This document shows, in pieces, positions 16,096 through 25,090 of a stretch of 32,057 bases of DNA. The stretch comes from Neobittarella massiliensis (ex Bilen et al. 2018). GTDB lineage: Bacteria; Bacillota; Clostridia; Oscillospirales; Ruminococcaceae. Under the pieces are notes generated by a model, which was not told where the DNA came from, did not search any database, and saw nothing but the letters and a program-made list of their open reading frames with translations. A program made the translations under genes and the position numbers. The stretch is taken from contig NZ_OKQO01000014.1 of the NCBI RefSeq assembly GCF_900289145.1, forward strand, positions 1 through 32,057. The letters are read 5' to 3'. Numbering within the stretch: position 1 is the stretch's first letter; every line of letters begins with the position of its first letter.

Positions 16096-18417
16096 CTAGG
16101 CCGTACGCCGCCACATATAGCAAGTCAGGTAGGGCTGCAGATTGGTAGCTGCCGCCGATGTACCTGCAACTTTGGTAGCGTGATTGATACGGCTGTTTGC
16201 TATATTGAGTGAATTTGCAGAATGTGTAAATGCATAGTGGAATATGTCGGGGCCCTTTTCTGATGCGGTGTACCCCAGTGACGCTGAGTTGCCGTCATAG
16301 GCACCGATCTGCGCACGTAACGTTCCCGACTCATGAGCATGTGTCTTCGCACCGCCGCTCTTGTTGACAGCGTTAAACTCCGCTTGAGAAGTATCTACTC
16401 CTACCAGCACCCGGCCGGCGGCGATTGCCGACCAAGTGCCGCCCAAAAAGCTGGCCGGTGAGGTATTGACCATAGATATGTACACGGCCCCTACCGGATA
16501 GATCTTGTTGAGCAGCTCGTCTGCATACAGCAGCCGCCGATTGTAGTTGTTGCCGCCGTACACGTCCCCCTGCACATATACCGGTTTATTGAACCAATGA
16601 TTAGGCGCGTCGGTGAAGTAGTGCATATAGCTGGCATTTCGGCAGCCCATAGTAGTGGTCAAGCCGCTATCGGTCACTGCGATCTGGCCAGCCACGTCCA
16701 GCGACCCCTGCTCGTGTAATTTCATCACGCCGATGCCGTCTTTGGTCATATGCATGGTGGGGATGCCTCGATCCAGCACGCGGCTCAGCTGCGCCGAAGA
16801 GAGCAGATCGTTCACCTTGCACAGCAGATCAAAGGAGGCGTCGGCAGTAAAGCCGTTGGCGCCCAGATCGCCATCGATAAACGCGGTCAGGGTAAATTTC
16901 CCGCCAGCTATGGTGATGGGCAGTGCCGTCTCGCTGCTCCAGCCGCCTGCCTCACTGGCCTGGTAGGTATATGCTGCCGTTGGTCGGTTTACCTTTTCGG
17001 CAGAAAAATTGCCCTGCCAATAGGTACCCTCCAATACGAGCCGCGTGCGGGTATCCACATTGTTTTGGCGCCGCACGGTCATGGTCGTGATCTTGGGCGG
17101 GGTGTAGTCGATGATATCCGCCAGCTTGGTGACCGAGGTCTGGTTGCCACGACTGTCTACCGCCGCTACCTGAATACTGCCGCCAGTCACCGCTCTGATA
17201 CTGCCGGCTACCTCACTCGCTCCATAGGGGATCTCGGCCGTTTTGCCCCCGCAAGAAACGATGTATTTTTTGATGGTCGCACCAGTAGTGCTGGTGGCCC
17301 GATCAGCTGCCGGCACCGTCACCTGCAAGGTGCTAAAACCACTGACTAACCTCTGGCTATCCAGTGTCAAGGCAGTGGTGGCACTGTTAATGTCGCAAAA
17401 GGTAAAGTTGCCAAATATCGGCCGGGCCGCCGTACTGTTTACTGTAGCCGTACCGTCTTTTACGACTGTGCCACACAGGTGATCGCAGTGGTAGCTCTGG
17501 CAGGTCAGTTTTACTGCCACTGTGTTGCTGTTGGGCGTTTTGGCGTATATGGCGGCTGTCTCCGCCGCTGTAAACTGAAAGGTATAAGCTGTACCAGATA
17601 CATCTGCCTGCCGGATATTCGCCCCTCCTACCGCCAGAGTCAGCTTGTGGGTCACAGCGGCCCGGCTGCGGCTCAAGTTTACGGTCAGAGCCTGGCCGAT
17701 GGTAAAATTGGCCGCTGTGGTGATGGTGCTGTGCGCCGGGGCTGTGATGGTACCGGCATAGTCCTTGTAGCCGATCAAAGTGCCGCCGGACATCGTGATC
17801 AGCCGCAGAGTATAGTTCACGCTCTGCGCGGTACCCATGTGACCGTAGAGTGCTTTGGTCTCGGCAACAGTCCAGGTAATGGTGCCGCTGGTGGTGTAGC
17901 CGCCGCGGCTGATCGCCAAAGTGCTGCCAAATCGCACCTCGATGTTGTGCGTAAAACTGCTGCTGGCCCGGCTGATACTCAAAGGCAGATTGTCCCCGGC
18001 CACAAAGTTTGCCGAGGAAGTAAGGCTGCTGGCCCTGGGTATGGTAGAGAGCGCAAAGCTGCCGCTGGCAGAACATCTTCCCGGCGAGTAAGAACTGGTC
18101 GGATTAAAGGTCGAAGATATCGAGATACTACCTGCGCCGGCGGCATCGTGGGTCACCCACTGATCACAGGTCGTCAGCACGACTCGACCGCCGGCGCCGA
18201 TGCTCACGATCTTGTCAAAGCCGTGCTGCACACCGCTGATGGTGACAGTCCCATCCACCCCACTGAGGCTCTCCCAGCTGCGCGTGTTCGATGTGAGCCA
18301 CACATCGACACGGACCAGCGATTGGTTGTTGGCCACGTTGGTCTGTATCTCGTATACATCCAAAAAATAGGCAAAATTGCCGGCGTAATTGGTTACTGAT
18401 CCGTTGATAATAGCCAA
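16096..18417 (-). CDS. DUF859 phage tail-fibre / receptor-binding protein
   Basis: A 773-aa structural protein resembling DUF859 siphovirus proteins: Ser/Thr-rich beta domains, a central region of repeated TITTAANFTIGQAL-like strands, then a C-terminal tip with YPVGAVYISMVNTSPASFLG, GGTWSAI, GRVLVG, a KTHAHES motif and a final LTCYMWRRTA, the layout of trimeric fibre tips. It probably forms the adsorption fibre that recognises the target cell surface. Start is TTG at 18417 with GGAGG 8 nt upstream. It sits between Tal and the endolysin. As the specificity determinant, it would define the killing spectrum if the locus is a tailocin. Confidence 0.8.
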   Translation of the reverse strand: MAIINGSVTNYAGNFAYFLDVYEIQTNVANNQSLVRVDVWLTSNTRSWESLSGVDGTVTISGVQHGFDKIVSIGAGGRVVLTTCDQWVTHDAAGAGSISISSTFNPTSSYSPGRCSASGSFALSTIPRASSLTSSANFVAGDNLPLSISRASSSFTHNIEVRFGSTLAISRGGYTTSGTITWTVAETKALYGHMGTAQSVNYTLRLITMSGGTLIGYKDYAGTITAPAHSTITTAANFTIGQALTVNLSRSRAAVTHKLTLAVGGANIRQADVSGTAYTFQFTAAETAAIYAKTPNSNTVAVKLTCQSYHCDHLCGTVVKDGTATVNSTAARPIFGNFTFCDINSATTALTLDSQRLVSGFSTLQVTVPAADRATSTTGATIKKYIVSCGGKTAEIPYGASEVAGSIRAVTGGSIQVAAVDSRGNQTSVTKLADIIDYTPPKITTMTVRRQNNVDTRTRLVLEGTYWQGNFSAEKVNRPTAAYTYQASEAGGWSSETALPITIAGGKFTLTAFIDGDLGANGFTADASFDLLCKVNDLLSSAQLSRVLDRGIPTMHMTKDGIGVMKLHEQGSLDVAGQIAVTDSGLTTTMGCRNASYMHYFTDAPNHWFNKPVYVQGDVYGGNNYNRRLLYADELLNKIYPVGAVYISMVNTSPASFLGGTWSAIAAGRVLVGVDTSQAEFNAVNKSGGAKTHAHESGTLRAQIGAYDGNSASLGYTASEKGPDIFHYAFTHSANSLNIANSRINHATKVAGTSAAATNLQPYLTCYMWRRTA

Positions 18418-18430
18418 TATACATTCCTCC

Positions 18431-20386
18431 TTAGTCGTTGATAACGAAAAATGCTCCGCTCTCCATAGGGATGATGCGCAAGGCGCTGACCGGGTTTTCG
18501 TACCGCTGTACGGTCAGCTCCTCCTGCGCTGTCAATCTGGCTATGAGTGCATCATCTTTGGTCAGATAGACCACATCTTTACCGGTATCTTTGTTCTGTA
18601 CTAAAAACTGCTTGTTATCGATCTGCACCGCAAAAGGATCACCCTCTACGTCTACCTGCAGACCGCGCCGATTGACAGTCACGCCCCCGGCTTCCACCTC
18701 GCCTCTGGATTGCTGCCAGGCGGTGCACACCAGACCCGCTTTAACGATGATATCCGCCACGGCCAGCACGCCATTTTGACAGGCAAATGACACTTCTGTC
18801 TCTTCTGACTGGGCAATAAAGCTGCCGGTGCGCTCCACCCACTCATCGGTAGGTGTGATCTCCTCCACCGGCCTGCCAAACGCCACTGCCGCCTCTGTCT
18901 GTAGGCCCACCTCCAGCTTGTACTTAAAATACCAGGCATACTGTCCGCCGGGCACAGTCTTTATATACTGCCGCATAGCACCACTGGTATCGGCTCCGCC
19001 CGCTAAAATAAAGCCACCGCCGGCCGCTGTCTGGCGGTAGGTCTCACTGCTGGTATCGGTCGTCACCTGCCCCTCTGTCACCCAGTCTTCGAGTCCCAGC
19101 CGGCCGCTGGACCCAGCGACCAGATTGTCGCCACCTGTCTTCTGGGCCGATAGGGTTATCTGCTCGATGCGCTGGTCGATACGGCTGCTCTCCCGCTCCA
19201 GCTCTTTGCCGGTCGCGTAGGTCTCGGCCACCTCTGTGCGGATCACGTCTGCCGCCTGGGTGATCTGACTCTGGAGCAGTACCTCTGTCTCGCCTTTGGT
19301 GTAGGTCTCGGTCAACCGGGAGGTAGTGGCGTCCAGATCTCGTACCACTTCATTTAGCTTTGTGTGTCCGCTCTGCAGTTCTTCTTTGATCTCTTTGATC
19401 GTGCTCTGGAACACACCGGTGATCTTCTCTGGCACCGACGACAGTGTCACCACATTTTTTTCCGGCATGAGCGGATACTCCACGTACTCCACCACCTGGT
19501 GCTCCTCTTTCCTGTGGCGTCGGTCATCCATAAACAGTACCTTATCGTATAGGCCCAGTTTCAGCTGGCTGTACCGGGGGTCCATTTTAGCCAAGTCCAC
19601 CACATCCAGTTCATAGCTGCGCCGAGGTACTGCCAAACGCTTGAGCTGTTCGAGCGCCCGGTCTTTTAGCAACTGTGGGTCCTCGCAGTCTCGGTCTTCC
19701 CAGGTGGCGCAGATCACCCGATTGGTATAGGAAAAATCCTCTATAAATTCTGTACCTTCGTTGACGCTGACGATGCTCAAACCATCTTTTCCGTAGGGGT
19801 ACAGTCTGGTCACCAGATCGGTACTCTCGCCGGTAAAGGTCACCGAACGCAGGTTCAGTTCGTCGGTGATATAAATCCCCGTAGGCTGCGCATTCTCCGG
19901 TACGATGACCCGCACGATCCGGCGCTTGTTGTCCCAGTCGTACACCACGCCATAGATCTCCATACACTCCTGCAAGATATCATATGCCGTCACTCTCTCC
20001 AGCTCGAGCTTGTGCAGATCAGTCACCTGGGTGCCGCCCTGTGCCTGCCAGCCCTCGGGCAATACTTCCGCCAATACGTCCTGCAGTCGCATCTCACTGT
20101 GGTTGTAGGTCATATAAAAGCGCGCCTGCAGCGCGCTCAAATCCAGTGCGCAGTCCACCGTCGTGGTACCGCCCCGCCGCTCGCACATACCCTTGATCAG
20201 GTAGTAGCGGCCCTGTGCCTCCACCCGCAGTTCCTCGGCCAGCTTATCGTATTGGGGGTGTTCGCTGGATATTTCAAATTGCAGGGTATCGAGTCCATCG
20301 TAATCGTGCGTTATGCTGTAAGCGCTGGGGGCCAATCCCTCTAAAGGATACTGCGACGCCCCGTCCGCTCCGGTCAAAATAATCAT
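18431..20386 (-). CDS. Tail-associated (Tal-like) baseplate protein
   Basis: A 651-aa protein whose first 370 residues match the prophage tail endopeptidase/minor structural family (gp44/Tal-like): early YDGLDTLQFEI, YYLIKGMCERRG, YGVVYDWDNKRR, VTRLYPYGKDGL and ELDVVDLAKMDP segments. A coiled-coil-like stretch (about 345-430) and a C-terminal carbohydrate-binding-like beta domain follow. Tal caps the Dit ring at the tail tip and often helps pierce the wall; no catalytic peptidase residues could be assigned by eye. GGGGAG precedes the ATG. It lies 20 nt downstream of Dit. Confidence 0.85.
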   Translation of the reverse strand: MIILTGADGASQYPLEGLAPSAYSITHDYDGLDTLQFEISSEHPQYDKLAEELRVEAQGRYYLIKGMCERRGGTTTVDCALDLSALQARFYMTYNHSEMRLQDVLAEVLPEGWQAQGGTQVTDLHKLELERVTAYDILQECMEIYGVVYDWDNKRRIVRVIVPENAQPTGIYITDELNLRSVTFTGESTDLVTRLYPYGKDGLSIVSVNEGTEFIEDFSYTNRVICATWEDRDCEDPQLLKDRALEQLKRLAVPRRSYELDVVDLAKMDPRYSQLKLGLYDKVLFMDDRRHRKEEHQVVEYVEYPLMPEKNVVTLSSVPEKITGVFQSTIKEIKEELQSGHTKLNEVVRDLDATTSRLTETYTKGETEVLLQSQITQAADVIRTEVAETYATGKELERESSRIDQRIEQITLSAQKTGGDNLVAGSSGRLGLEDWVTEGQVTTDTSSETYRQTAAGGGFILAGGADTSGAMRQYIKTVPGGQYAWYFKYKLEVGLQTEAAVAFGRPVEEITPTDEWVERTGSFIAQSEETEVSFACQNGVLAVADIIVKAGLVCTAWQQSRGEVEAGGVTVNRRGLQVDVEGDPFAVQIDNKQFLVQNKDTGKDVVYLTKDDALIARLTAQEELTVQRYENPVSALRIIPMESGAFFVIND

Positions 20387-20405
20387 CTAGCCAGTCTCCC
20401 CTCTC

Positions 20406-21092
20406 TTATAAATAGGTGGGGTAGTACCGCACCGTTACCGGGATATCCGCCGACACTGCGATCTTGTTCTCCCCGGGGGTCAAAACGGGGAAGGACGTAA
20501 AGTCCTCCCCCACATCGGCAAATTTATTGTTTCCGGCCGCGGTCACCATTTTTTGAATGCCGTCGATGACCACTTCCTCCCCTGCAGTCAGTTTGAGAAC
20601 TGTCCTGCCGCCCACGGTCACCGACTCCATATCCTGCTGCGGTGTAAAGGTGTAGCTGCACCCGGCGGGCAGGTTGCCGCCAGCCTGTATGATATGTTCA
20701 CCGGCGCCGTCTAAAATGATCTCGGCCATCTCATCGTGCTGGATACTGTCAAAAGTATAGACCACCTCGAATATATCCTCGGTGATGCGCTCCGTTCCGT
20801 CTACCGACAATAGGATACTGCGGTAGTAAAAACCGTCTGGCAGCAGCAGTTCATTTTCGCCGGTCAGCGCCGCCGTTAGGCTGCTCACCTGTTTTATAGC
20901 GTCGTGCAGGTCGGCCGCCTCTACCCGGGCGGTGACTGTCAAAGTCTTGCCGCCATAGCGGGTACTGCCGATCCGCGACCAGACACCATCTTGTCCCCGC
21001 AACACTTCTGTCTGGATCTCGTGGGGCACCACTGTGTAGTCGCCCATCTGGACGCCAAACTTCTCGACACTCTCACCATTTATGGTAAACAT
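20406..21092 (-). CDS. Distal tail (Dit-like) protein
   Basis: A 228-aa protein beginning MFTINGESVEKFGV, with STRYGGKTLTVTARV and a C-terminal beta domain ending in VTVRYYPTYL. Size, sequence style and place between tape measure and Tal fit siphovirus distal tail proteins, which form the hexameric hub at the tail tip. The start lies inside the last codons of the tape-measure gene (13-nt overlap), where GGGAGGG serves as ribosome site, so the two are translationally linked. Confidence 0.82.
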   Translation of the reverse strand: MFTINGESVEKFGVQMGDYTVVPHEIQTEVLRGQDGVWSRIGSTRYGGKTLTVTARVEAADLHDAIKQVSSLTAALTGENELLLPDGFYYRSILLSVDGTERITEDIFEVVYTFDSIQHDEMAEIILDGAGEHIIQAGGNLPAGCSYTFTPQQDMESVTVGGRTVLKLTAGEEVVIDGIQKMVTAAGNNKFADVGEDFTSFPVLTPGENKIAVSADIPVTVRYYPTYL

Positions 21093-23728
21093 GCTCTATA
21101 CCCTCCCAATTTTTCGATGTACGGCATCAGTTTGACCGCCATTTCCTGACCATCTTCGTACAGGTGCAGTTGTAGCGGCCGTCTGCCGCCCGCTGTCTGC
21201 TGTGTGTCTGCCGCCATGACAGCGGATGTTTGCAGTGATGCCGCCGATACCCGCGTCGACAGCGCCGAGGTCTCTGCCTGTACCGTTCCCCGCATCCGCG
21301 ACACCAGGCTCGAGACCTCTTCACTCATCTCCCGCTCGATCAGGGGCAAGGTGGTCTCCATTCCCACTTCAAGACCCTGTCCCAGCGGTTTTCCCACCAG
21401 ATCGCGCATCTTTCTTGATGGTGAGTGGATGTCTGCCTGCTGTTTTGCTTTTGCGATCACACGGTCTATCATAGAGCCCATTGCCATCACAGCCCCGGGA
21501 ATGGCATTACTGATACCGGATGAAAGACCACTTCCCAGTCTATAACCCAACGAGCTGGTATTGCTGCTATTGACCTTGCTTTCCATGCTCGAATATCCGC
21601 TGGTCACTAAGCTCTCTGCTGCTCTACGGGCATCTCCCTCCTTCTCTTTCTGTGCGCGAATGTATTCCTCGCTCATCTTTCCACCGCTGCCATACATTTT
21701 CGATTGCAGCAGGTTCTGTTTTTTTATGGTTTCATCCAGTGTCAGATTTACCTGATTGGCAGCTGCACCTTCTACCTCACCCGACTGATCTTTTTGCCCC
21801 TGCACATAACTATCGCTCACCTTTACGCCGTTTAAGTACATCTGCGGCAGCGTCTCGCCCTCTTTTAGCGCAAACGCATTGACCGTTTTATCTACCTGAT
21901 CAGATGCCGCGCCCTCAACTTCTCCCTCCTTATCCTTTTGTCCCTGGATGTAGCTGTCGCTCACCTTTACGCCGTTTAGGTACATCTGCGGCAGCGTCTC
22001 GCCCTCTTTTAGCGCAAACGCATTGACCGTTTTATCTACCTGATCAGATGCCGCACCCTCAACTTCTCCCTCTTTATCCTTTTGTCCCTGGATGTAGCTA
22101 TCGCTCACCTTTACGCCGTTTAGGTACATCTGCGGCAGCGTCTCGCCCTCTTTTAGTGCAAATGTATTTACCGTTTTATCTGCTTGGTCAGACGCTGCAC
22201 TCTCAATTTCTCCCTCCTTATCCTTTTGACCCTGGATATAGCTGTCGCTCACTTTTACACCATTGAGGTATATCTGTGGCAACGTCTCGCCCTCTTTTAG
22301 TGCAAATGTATTTGCTGTCTCTTCGACCTGGTCCTCTACGGCCTCTTTGACATTCCCAGTCGATTCATTGATCCCATCCACACCGGCCTGACCCATATCA
22401 GACATAGCCTTCTGTACATAAGGAGCCTGATTAGCTGCTGCCATTGCCATAGCAGCACCTGTCCTCTCCACACGCATCCGAGCAGCCTCTACATCTTCAT
22501 CTGTTATAGATGTGTTACCAGCTCTTTTCATATCTAGCAAGTTCTTATACTGCGCTTCTTCTTCTTTATACTGCTCTCTAAGCCCGGTCGTGGTAGTCTC
22601 AGCGACCGTCATATAGCTGGCACCCTTATCGGCATTGATCCTCTTGATCTCATCTGTATTACCAGCTAAAACAGCTGCCTGCATCTGCTCATAGCCATTT
22701 ATTTTCTGTGTAGAATCTGCGACCTGCTTCTCCGCTTCTTCATAGGCTTTGCTTGCATCTTTCAGCGTATCTCTTTTCTGTTCACAAGTATCGATCAGCG
22801 CAGATGCATCCAGTCCCTTAGCCTGTGCATCTAAAACCGCTTTTTCTGCTTCCTCTACTTCATATTGTGCTGCGACATATTTTGCATACGCTTCTGAGCA
22901 ATTCTCTACTTTCTGCTGTCTTGTCTTGATGGCCTCGGTATATTCTTCATAATAGGCGTCAAGTATTGCCTCCGCTTTCTTTTTTTCGATCAATTTATCT
23001 ATTGCATCGCCGTTGGCCTGCAGCGCCGTCTTTTCTTCGTTGAGCCACTGTACTGAACCCGGCAAAAGTTTATTGATCTCCTCTACTAAAAATTGCGCTC
23101 GCTCCTCACGCCCGGCATTCACGTTGCCCTGTTCGTCAGTTAGTGTCTGTAATTCTTGCCAGAGTTTTTGAACATGGGTGATCTCTGCCAGATCGTCCGA
23201 TATCTTCTCTGACCGTGTCGCTGCAAGTTGATCCATAGCGTCGCGCTGTTCATATATTTTTTCTGTCAGCGCGTCGGTTTTTACCGTTGCCTCAGTACTC
23301 GATACTGCAAAGGCCCCCAGAACTGTAAGTACCAGGCCAATTGCTGCACTGATCGCACCAAATGGACTCATGCTAGTCACAGCATTAAAAACTTCTTGCG
23401 CGGTGGTCGCAGCAGCAATTTGTGGAATGAGTAGGCTAAACGACATAGACATCATCTTTAACCCTACATTCATCGCCGTCGTCGATTCGGCCATCATCGC
23501 ATCGTATTCCGATACGGCTGTAGCAGCATCCACCCAGCCCTTCGCGATTTCCGCTGTTACTCCAGAAACGCCGCCTGCGATAGTCTCCAGCGCCTTCGTC
23601 GAAGTCTTGAGTTTATCTACCTCTCCAGAAACAGTCTTAGCCGCTTCCGTCACATACTTGACATTATTGACGATGGTCGTAAAGCTAGCAATATTTTGCT
23701 CACTATTTACGTTTACCTCTAAGCCCAT
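21080..23728 (-). CDS. Tail tape-measure protein with internal 48-aa repeats
   Basis: An 882-aa tail protein that sets tail length and guides tube assembly. The N-terminal part is helical with a hydrophobic patch (about residues 100-155, PFGAISAAIGLVLTVLGAF), then a long Ala/Glu/Lys-rich coiled coil, a tandem 48-aa repeat block (about 475-666) and a C-terminal segment with the tape-measure hallmark IHSPSRKMRDLVGKPLGQGL. ATG 23728 follows GGAGGAGGT. Using the known ratio of about 0.15 nm per residue, a tail near 130 nm is expected. The 5' half is AT-richer than neighbouring genes. A terminator-like hairpin sits just upstream of its ribosome site. Confidence 0.9.
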   Translation of the reverse strand: MGLEVNVNSEQNIASFTTIVNNVKYVTEAAKTVSGEVDKLKTSTKALETIAGGVSGVTAEIAKGWVDAATAVSEYDAMMAESTTAMNVGLKMMSMSFSLLIPQIAAATTAQEVFNAVTSMSPFGAISAAIGLVLTVLGAFAVSSTEATVKTDALTEKIYEQRDAMDQLAATRSEKISDDLAEITHVQKLWQELQTLTDEQGNVNAGREERAQFLVEEINKLLPGSVQWLNEEKTALQANGDAIDKLIEKKKAEAILDAYYEEYTEAIKTRQQKVENCSEAYAKYVAAQYEVEEAEKAVLDAQAKGLDASALIDTCEQKRDTLKDASKAYEEAEKQVADSTQKINGYEQMQAAVLAGNTDEIKRINADKGASYMTVAETTTTGLREQYKEEEAQYKNLLDMKRAGNTSITDEDVEAARMRVERTGAAMAMAAANQAPYVQKAMSDMGQAGVDGINESTGNVKEAVEDQVEETANTFALKEGETLPQIYLNGVKVSDSYIQGQKDKEGEIESAASDQADKTVNTFALKEGETLPQMYLNGVKVSDSYIQGQKDKEGEVEGAASDQVDKTVNAFALKEGETLPQMYLNGVKVSDSYIQGQKDKEGEVEGAASDQVDKTVNAFALKEGETLPQMYLNGVKVSDSYVQGQKDQSGEVEGAAANQVNLTLDETIKKQNLLQSKMYGSGGKMSEEYIRAQKEKEGDARRAAESLVTSGYSSMESKVNSSNTSSLGYRLGSGLSSGISNAIPGAVMAMGSMIDRVIAKAKQQADIHSPSRKMRDLVGKPLGQGLEVGMETTLPLIEREMSEEVSSLVSRMRGTVQAETSALSTRVSAASLQTSAVMAADTQQTAGGRRPLQLHLYEDGQEMAVKLMPYIEKLGGYRACLP
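21731..22306 (-). repeat. Four tandem 144-bp (48-aa) coding repeats
   Basis: Four in-frame 144-bp units encode FALKEGETLPQMYLNGVKVS plus a QGQKDKEGEVEGAASDQ-type segment. Two adjacent units (compare 21817-21960 with 21961-22104) differ at only 4 of 144 bases, so they duplicated recently. The outer units are more diverged. A degenerate fifth unit (SEEYIRAQKEKEGDARRAA) follows at about 21600-21730. Expansion or contraction would change tail length by about 7 nm per unit. Confidence 0.93.
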
Positions 23729-23743
23729 ATGTACCTCCTCCAT

Positions 23744-23777
23744 AAGAAAAAGCACATCTTTCGATGTGCTTTTTCTT
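23744..23777 (-). terminator. Intrinsic terminator between lipoprotein and tape-measure genes
   Basis: A perfect 15-bp stem (23744-23758 with 23763-23777) with a GAAA loop on the minus strand and a CTTTTTCTT 3' arm. It lies after the lipoprotein stop and only a few bases before the tape-measure ribosome site, so it insulates the lipoprotein gene but also sits inside the late operon. Confidence 0.8.
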
Positions 23778-23818
23778 AAAAACTATCCACTAAAATTTAT
23801 TATGCAAATCTATCCTTA

Positions 23819-24376
23819 CTAGTCCGGGTAAAAAGTTGCTACGACATGATATTGATGAGTCACTATATTCGCTTGGCAGTCGCATTTCTGAACATCAAAA
23901 CCATATTTTATGCCGTTTGCCGAAGTGGTACTTTTCCCATATTCCGTAAAGTCATCTACATGCAGCTTACCTACAATATCCTCTATCGCCGCATCGTCCG
24001 CCCCCTTGTAGAGTAGCGGAATGATTGCCCTGTACAATTGGGGGGTCAACCTTCTGGTCTTCGCCCCACGAGGAGCGCCAAAAGCAACGATGATTACACT
24101 CTTCACATCGCCCTTTTTTTCGTTACGTGTAATATAGATGCTCACATTCTCATCCAAAATTTCAGCTGATGGCTTTTCATCCGAACTTGATGCAGAGTAT
24201 ATACTTTCAGTTTCCCCTTCAATGTCAGACTTTTCTTTTTCAAATGTCAGTCGCACCCCTAAAGACAGGGCCTCTGTTTGCAGGTCGCTCTCAAAATCCT
24301 CATAGTCAACACCAAAACTATGTTTCTTCCCACACCCCGCAAATACCCCCAACACCATGCACAAACACAGCGCCAT
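23819..24376 (-). CDS. Putative lipoprotein, moron-like cargo gene
   Basis: A 185-aa protein with a short signal peptide (ALCLCMVLGVFAGC) whose lipobox FAGC predicts lipidation and display on the outer face of the membrane. The mature part is hydrophilic and acidic near the start and contains VSIYITRNEKKGDVKSVIIV and ends HVVATFYPD; the family is not recognised. It is not a usual tail component, is visibly AT-richer than neighbours and is bracketed by terminators. The start is uncertain: ATG 24376 has a poorly spaced GGGGAG, and the frame is open to 24466 with charged residues (RDRKHGE) that would suit a signal-peptide n-region. No promoter was found. Superinfection exclusion or self-immunity is a speculative role. 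Confidence 0.6.
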   Translation of the reverse strand: MALCLCMVLGVFAGCGKKHSFGVDYEDFESDLQTEALSLGVRLTFEKEKSDIEGETESIYSASSSDEKPSAEILDENVSIYITRNEKKGDVKSVIIVAFGAPRGAKTRRLTPQLYRAIIPLLYKGADDAAIEDIVGKLHVDDFTEYGKSTTSANGIKYGFDVQKCDCQANIVTHQYHVVATFYPD

Positions 24377-24455
24377 CTCCCCATGTTTCCGGTCCCGAGC
24401 AGATCGATAGGTCTCTGCTCTCTGGCCAACCGCAGTCCTCCGATCTCCCTCCCGC

Positions 24456-24487
24456 AAAAACAGCACGTCCCCAATGGGGCGTGCTGT
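24456..24487 (-). terminator. Intrinsic terminator after the tail chaperone gene
   Basis: On the minus strand, CAGCACG and CGTGCTG pair around CCCC/GGGG with a short loop, followed by TTTTTG. It lies 9 nt after the Gp15-like stop codon and upstream of the lipoprotein gene. Confidence 0.85.
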
Positions 24488-24496
24488 CTGCTGCTC

Positions 24497-25087
24497 TTAC
24501 ATGCCGTTTTCTGCAAAGCGCTTGGCCACGTACTGCTGCATAGCCTCCTTGTACGCCTGGTAGCTCTTTTGCTGGCGCATCTCTTTGGTCTCTATGGCGT
24601 ACTGGCGTTTCATGCGGTTGTAAAACGCCTTGGTACCCCGGTCCATTCCCTTGGTATCCGCCGTGCGGTATCCCATGATCTTGGTCAGCGGCACCTGTTC
24701 ATACAGGCCGCTAAACAGGGCTCTGAACTTCCACCAGTGCATCCGCTCCTGCTGCAGGTCCAGGTGGTACTGAGCCCAAAAAGCAGAGTATATGTATGCG
24801 GCGTCCTGCTCAAAGCTGTAGGCCTGTGCCCCGCGGCTGCCACCGATATGCTCGGTCTGCTTGGGTGGATCCTGTCCACAGCGGTAAAACCACAGCATCC
24901 CCTCCACCGCCTGATCGAGATCGGTGGGCTGATCGATGTAAAACAGTGCCAGCGCACGATCTATGGCCTCCCACTGGGCAATTTGCGGGTCCTGGTTCAT
25001 CAGCTCAAACAGCACCATATAGCGGTAGTCGGTATTTACCCGCAGTCCGTCTACCGTCTCGGGCAGCCGGTCAATGAGGATGTTCAC
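24497..25087 (-). CDS. Tail assembly chaperone, Gp15 family
   Basis: A 196-aa helical protein matching bacteriophage Gp15 (PF06854) in its ILIDRLPETVDG opening, the ALFYIDQPTDLDQAVEGMLW segment and its place before the tape measure. Proteins at this position act as the second tail assembly chaperone (the T part of G-T), coating the tape measure during tube assembly. It begins at GTG 25087 without a clear ribosome site, in the same frame as the preceding gene, which ends with TAG only one codon upstream. Translation therefore probably depends on reinitiation or stop readthrough. Confidence 0.85.
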   Translation of the reverse strand: MNILIDRLPETVDGLRVNTDYRYMVLFELMNQDPQIAQWEAIDRALALFYIDQPTDLDQAVEGMLWFYRCGQDPPKQTEHIGGSRGAQAYSFEQDAAYIYSAFWAQYHLDLQQERMHWWKFRALFSGLYEQVPLTKIMGYRTADTKGMDRGTKAFYNRMKRQYAIETKEMRQQKSYQAYKEAMQQYVAKRFAENGM

Positions 25088-25090
25088 CGT

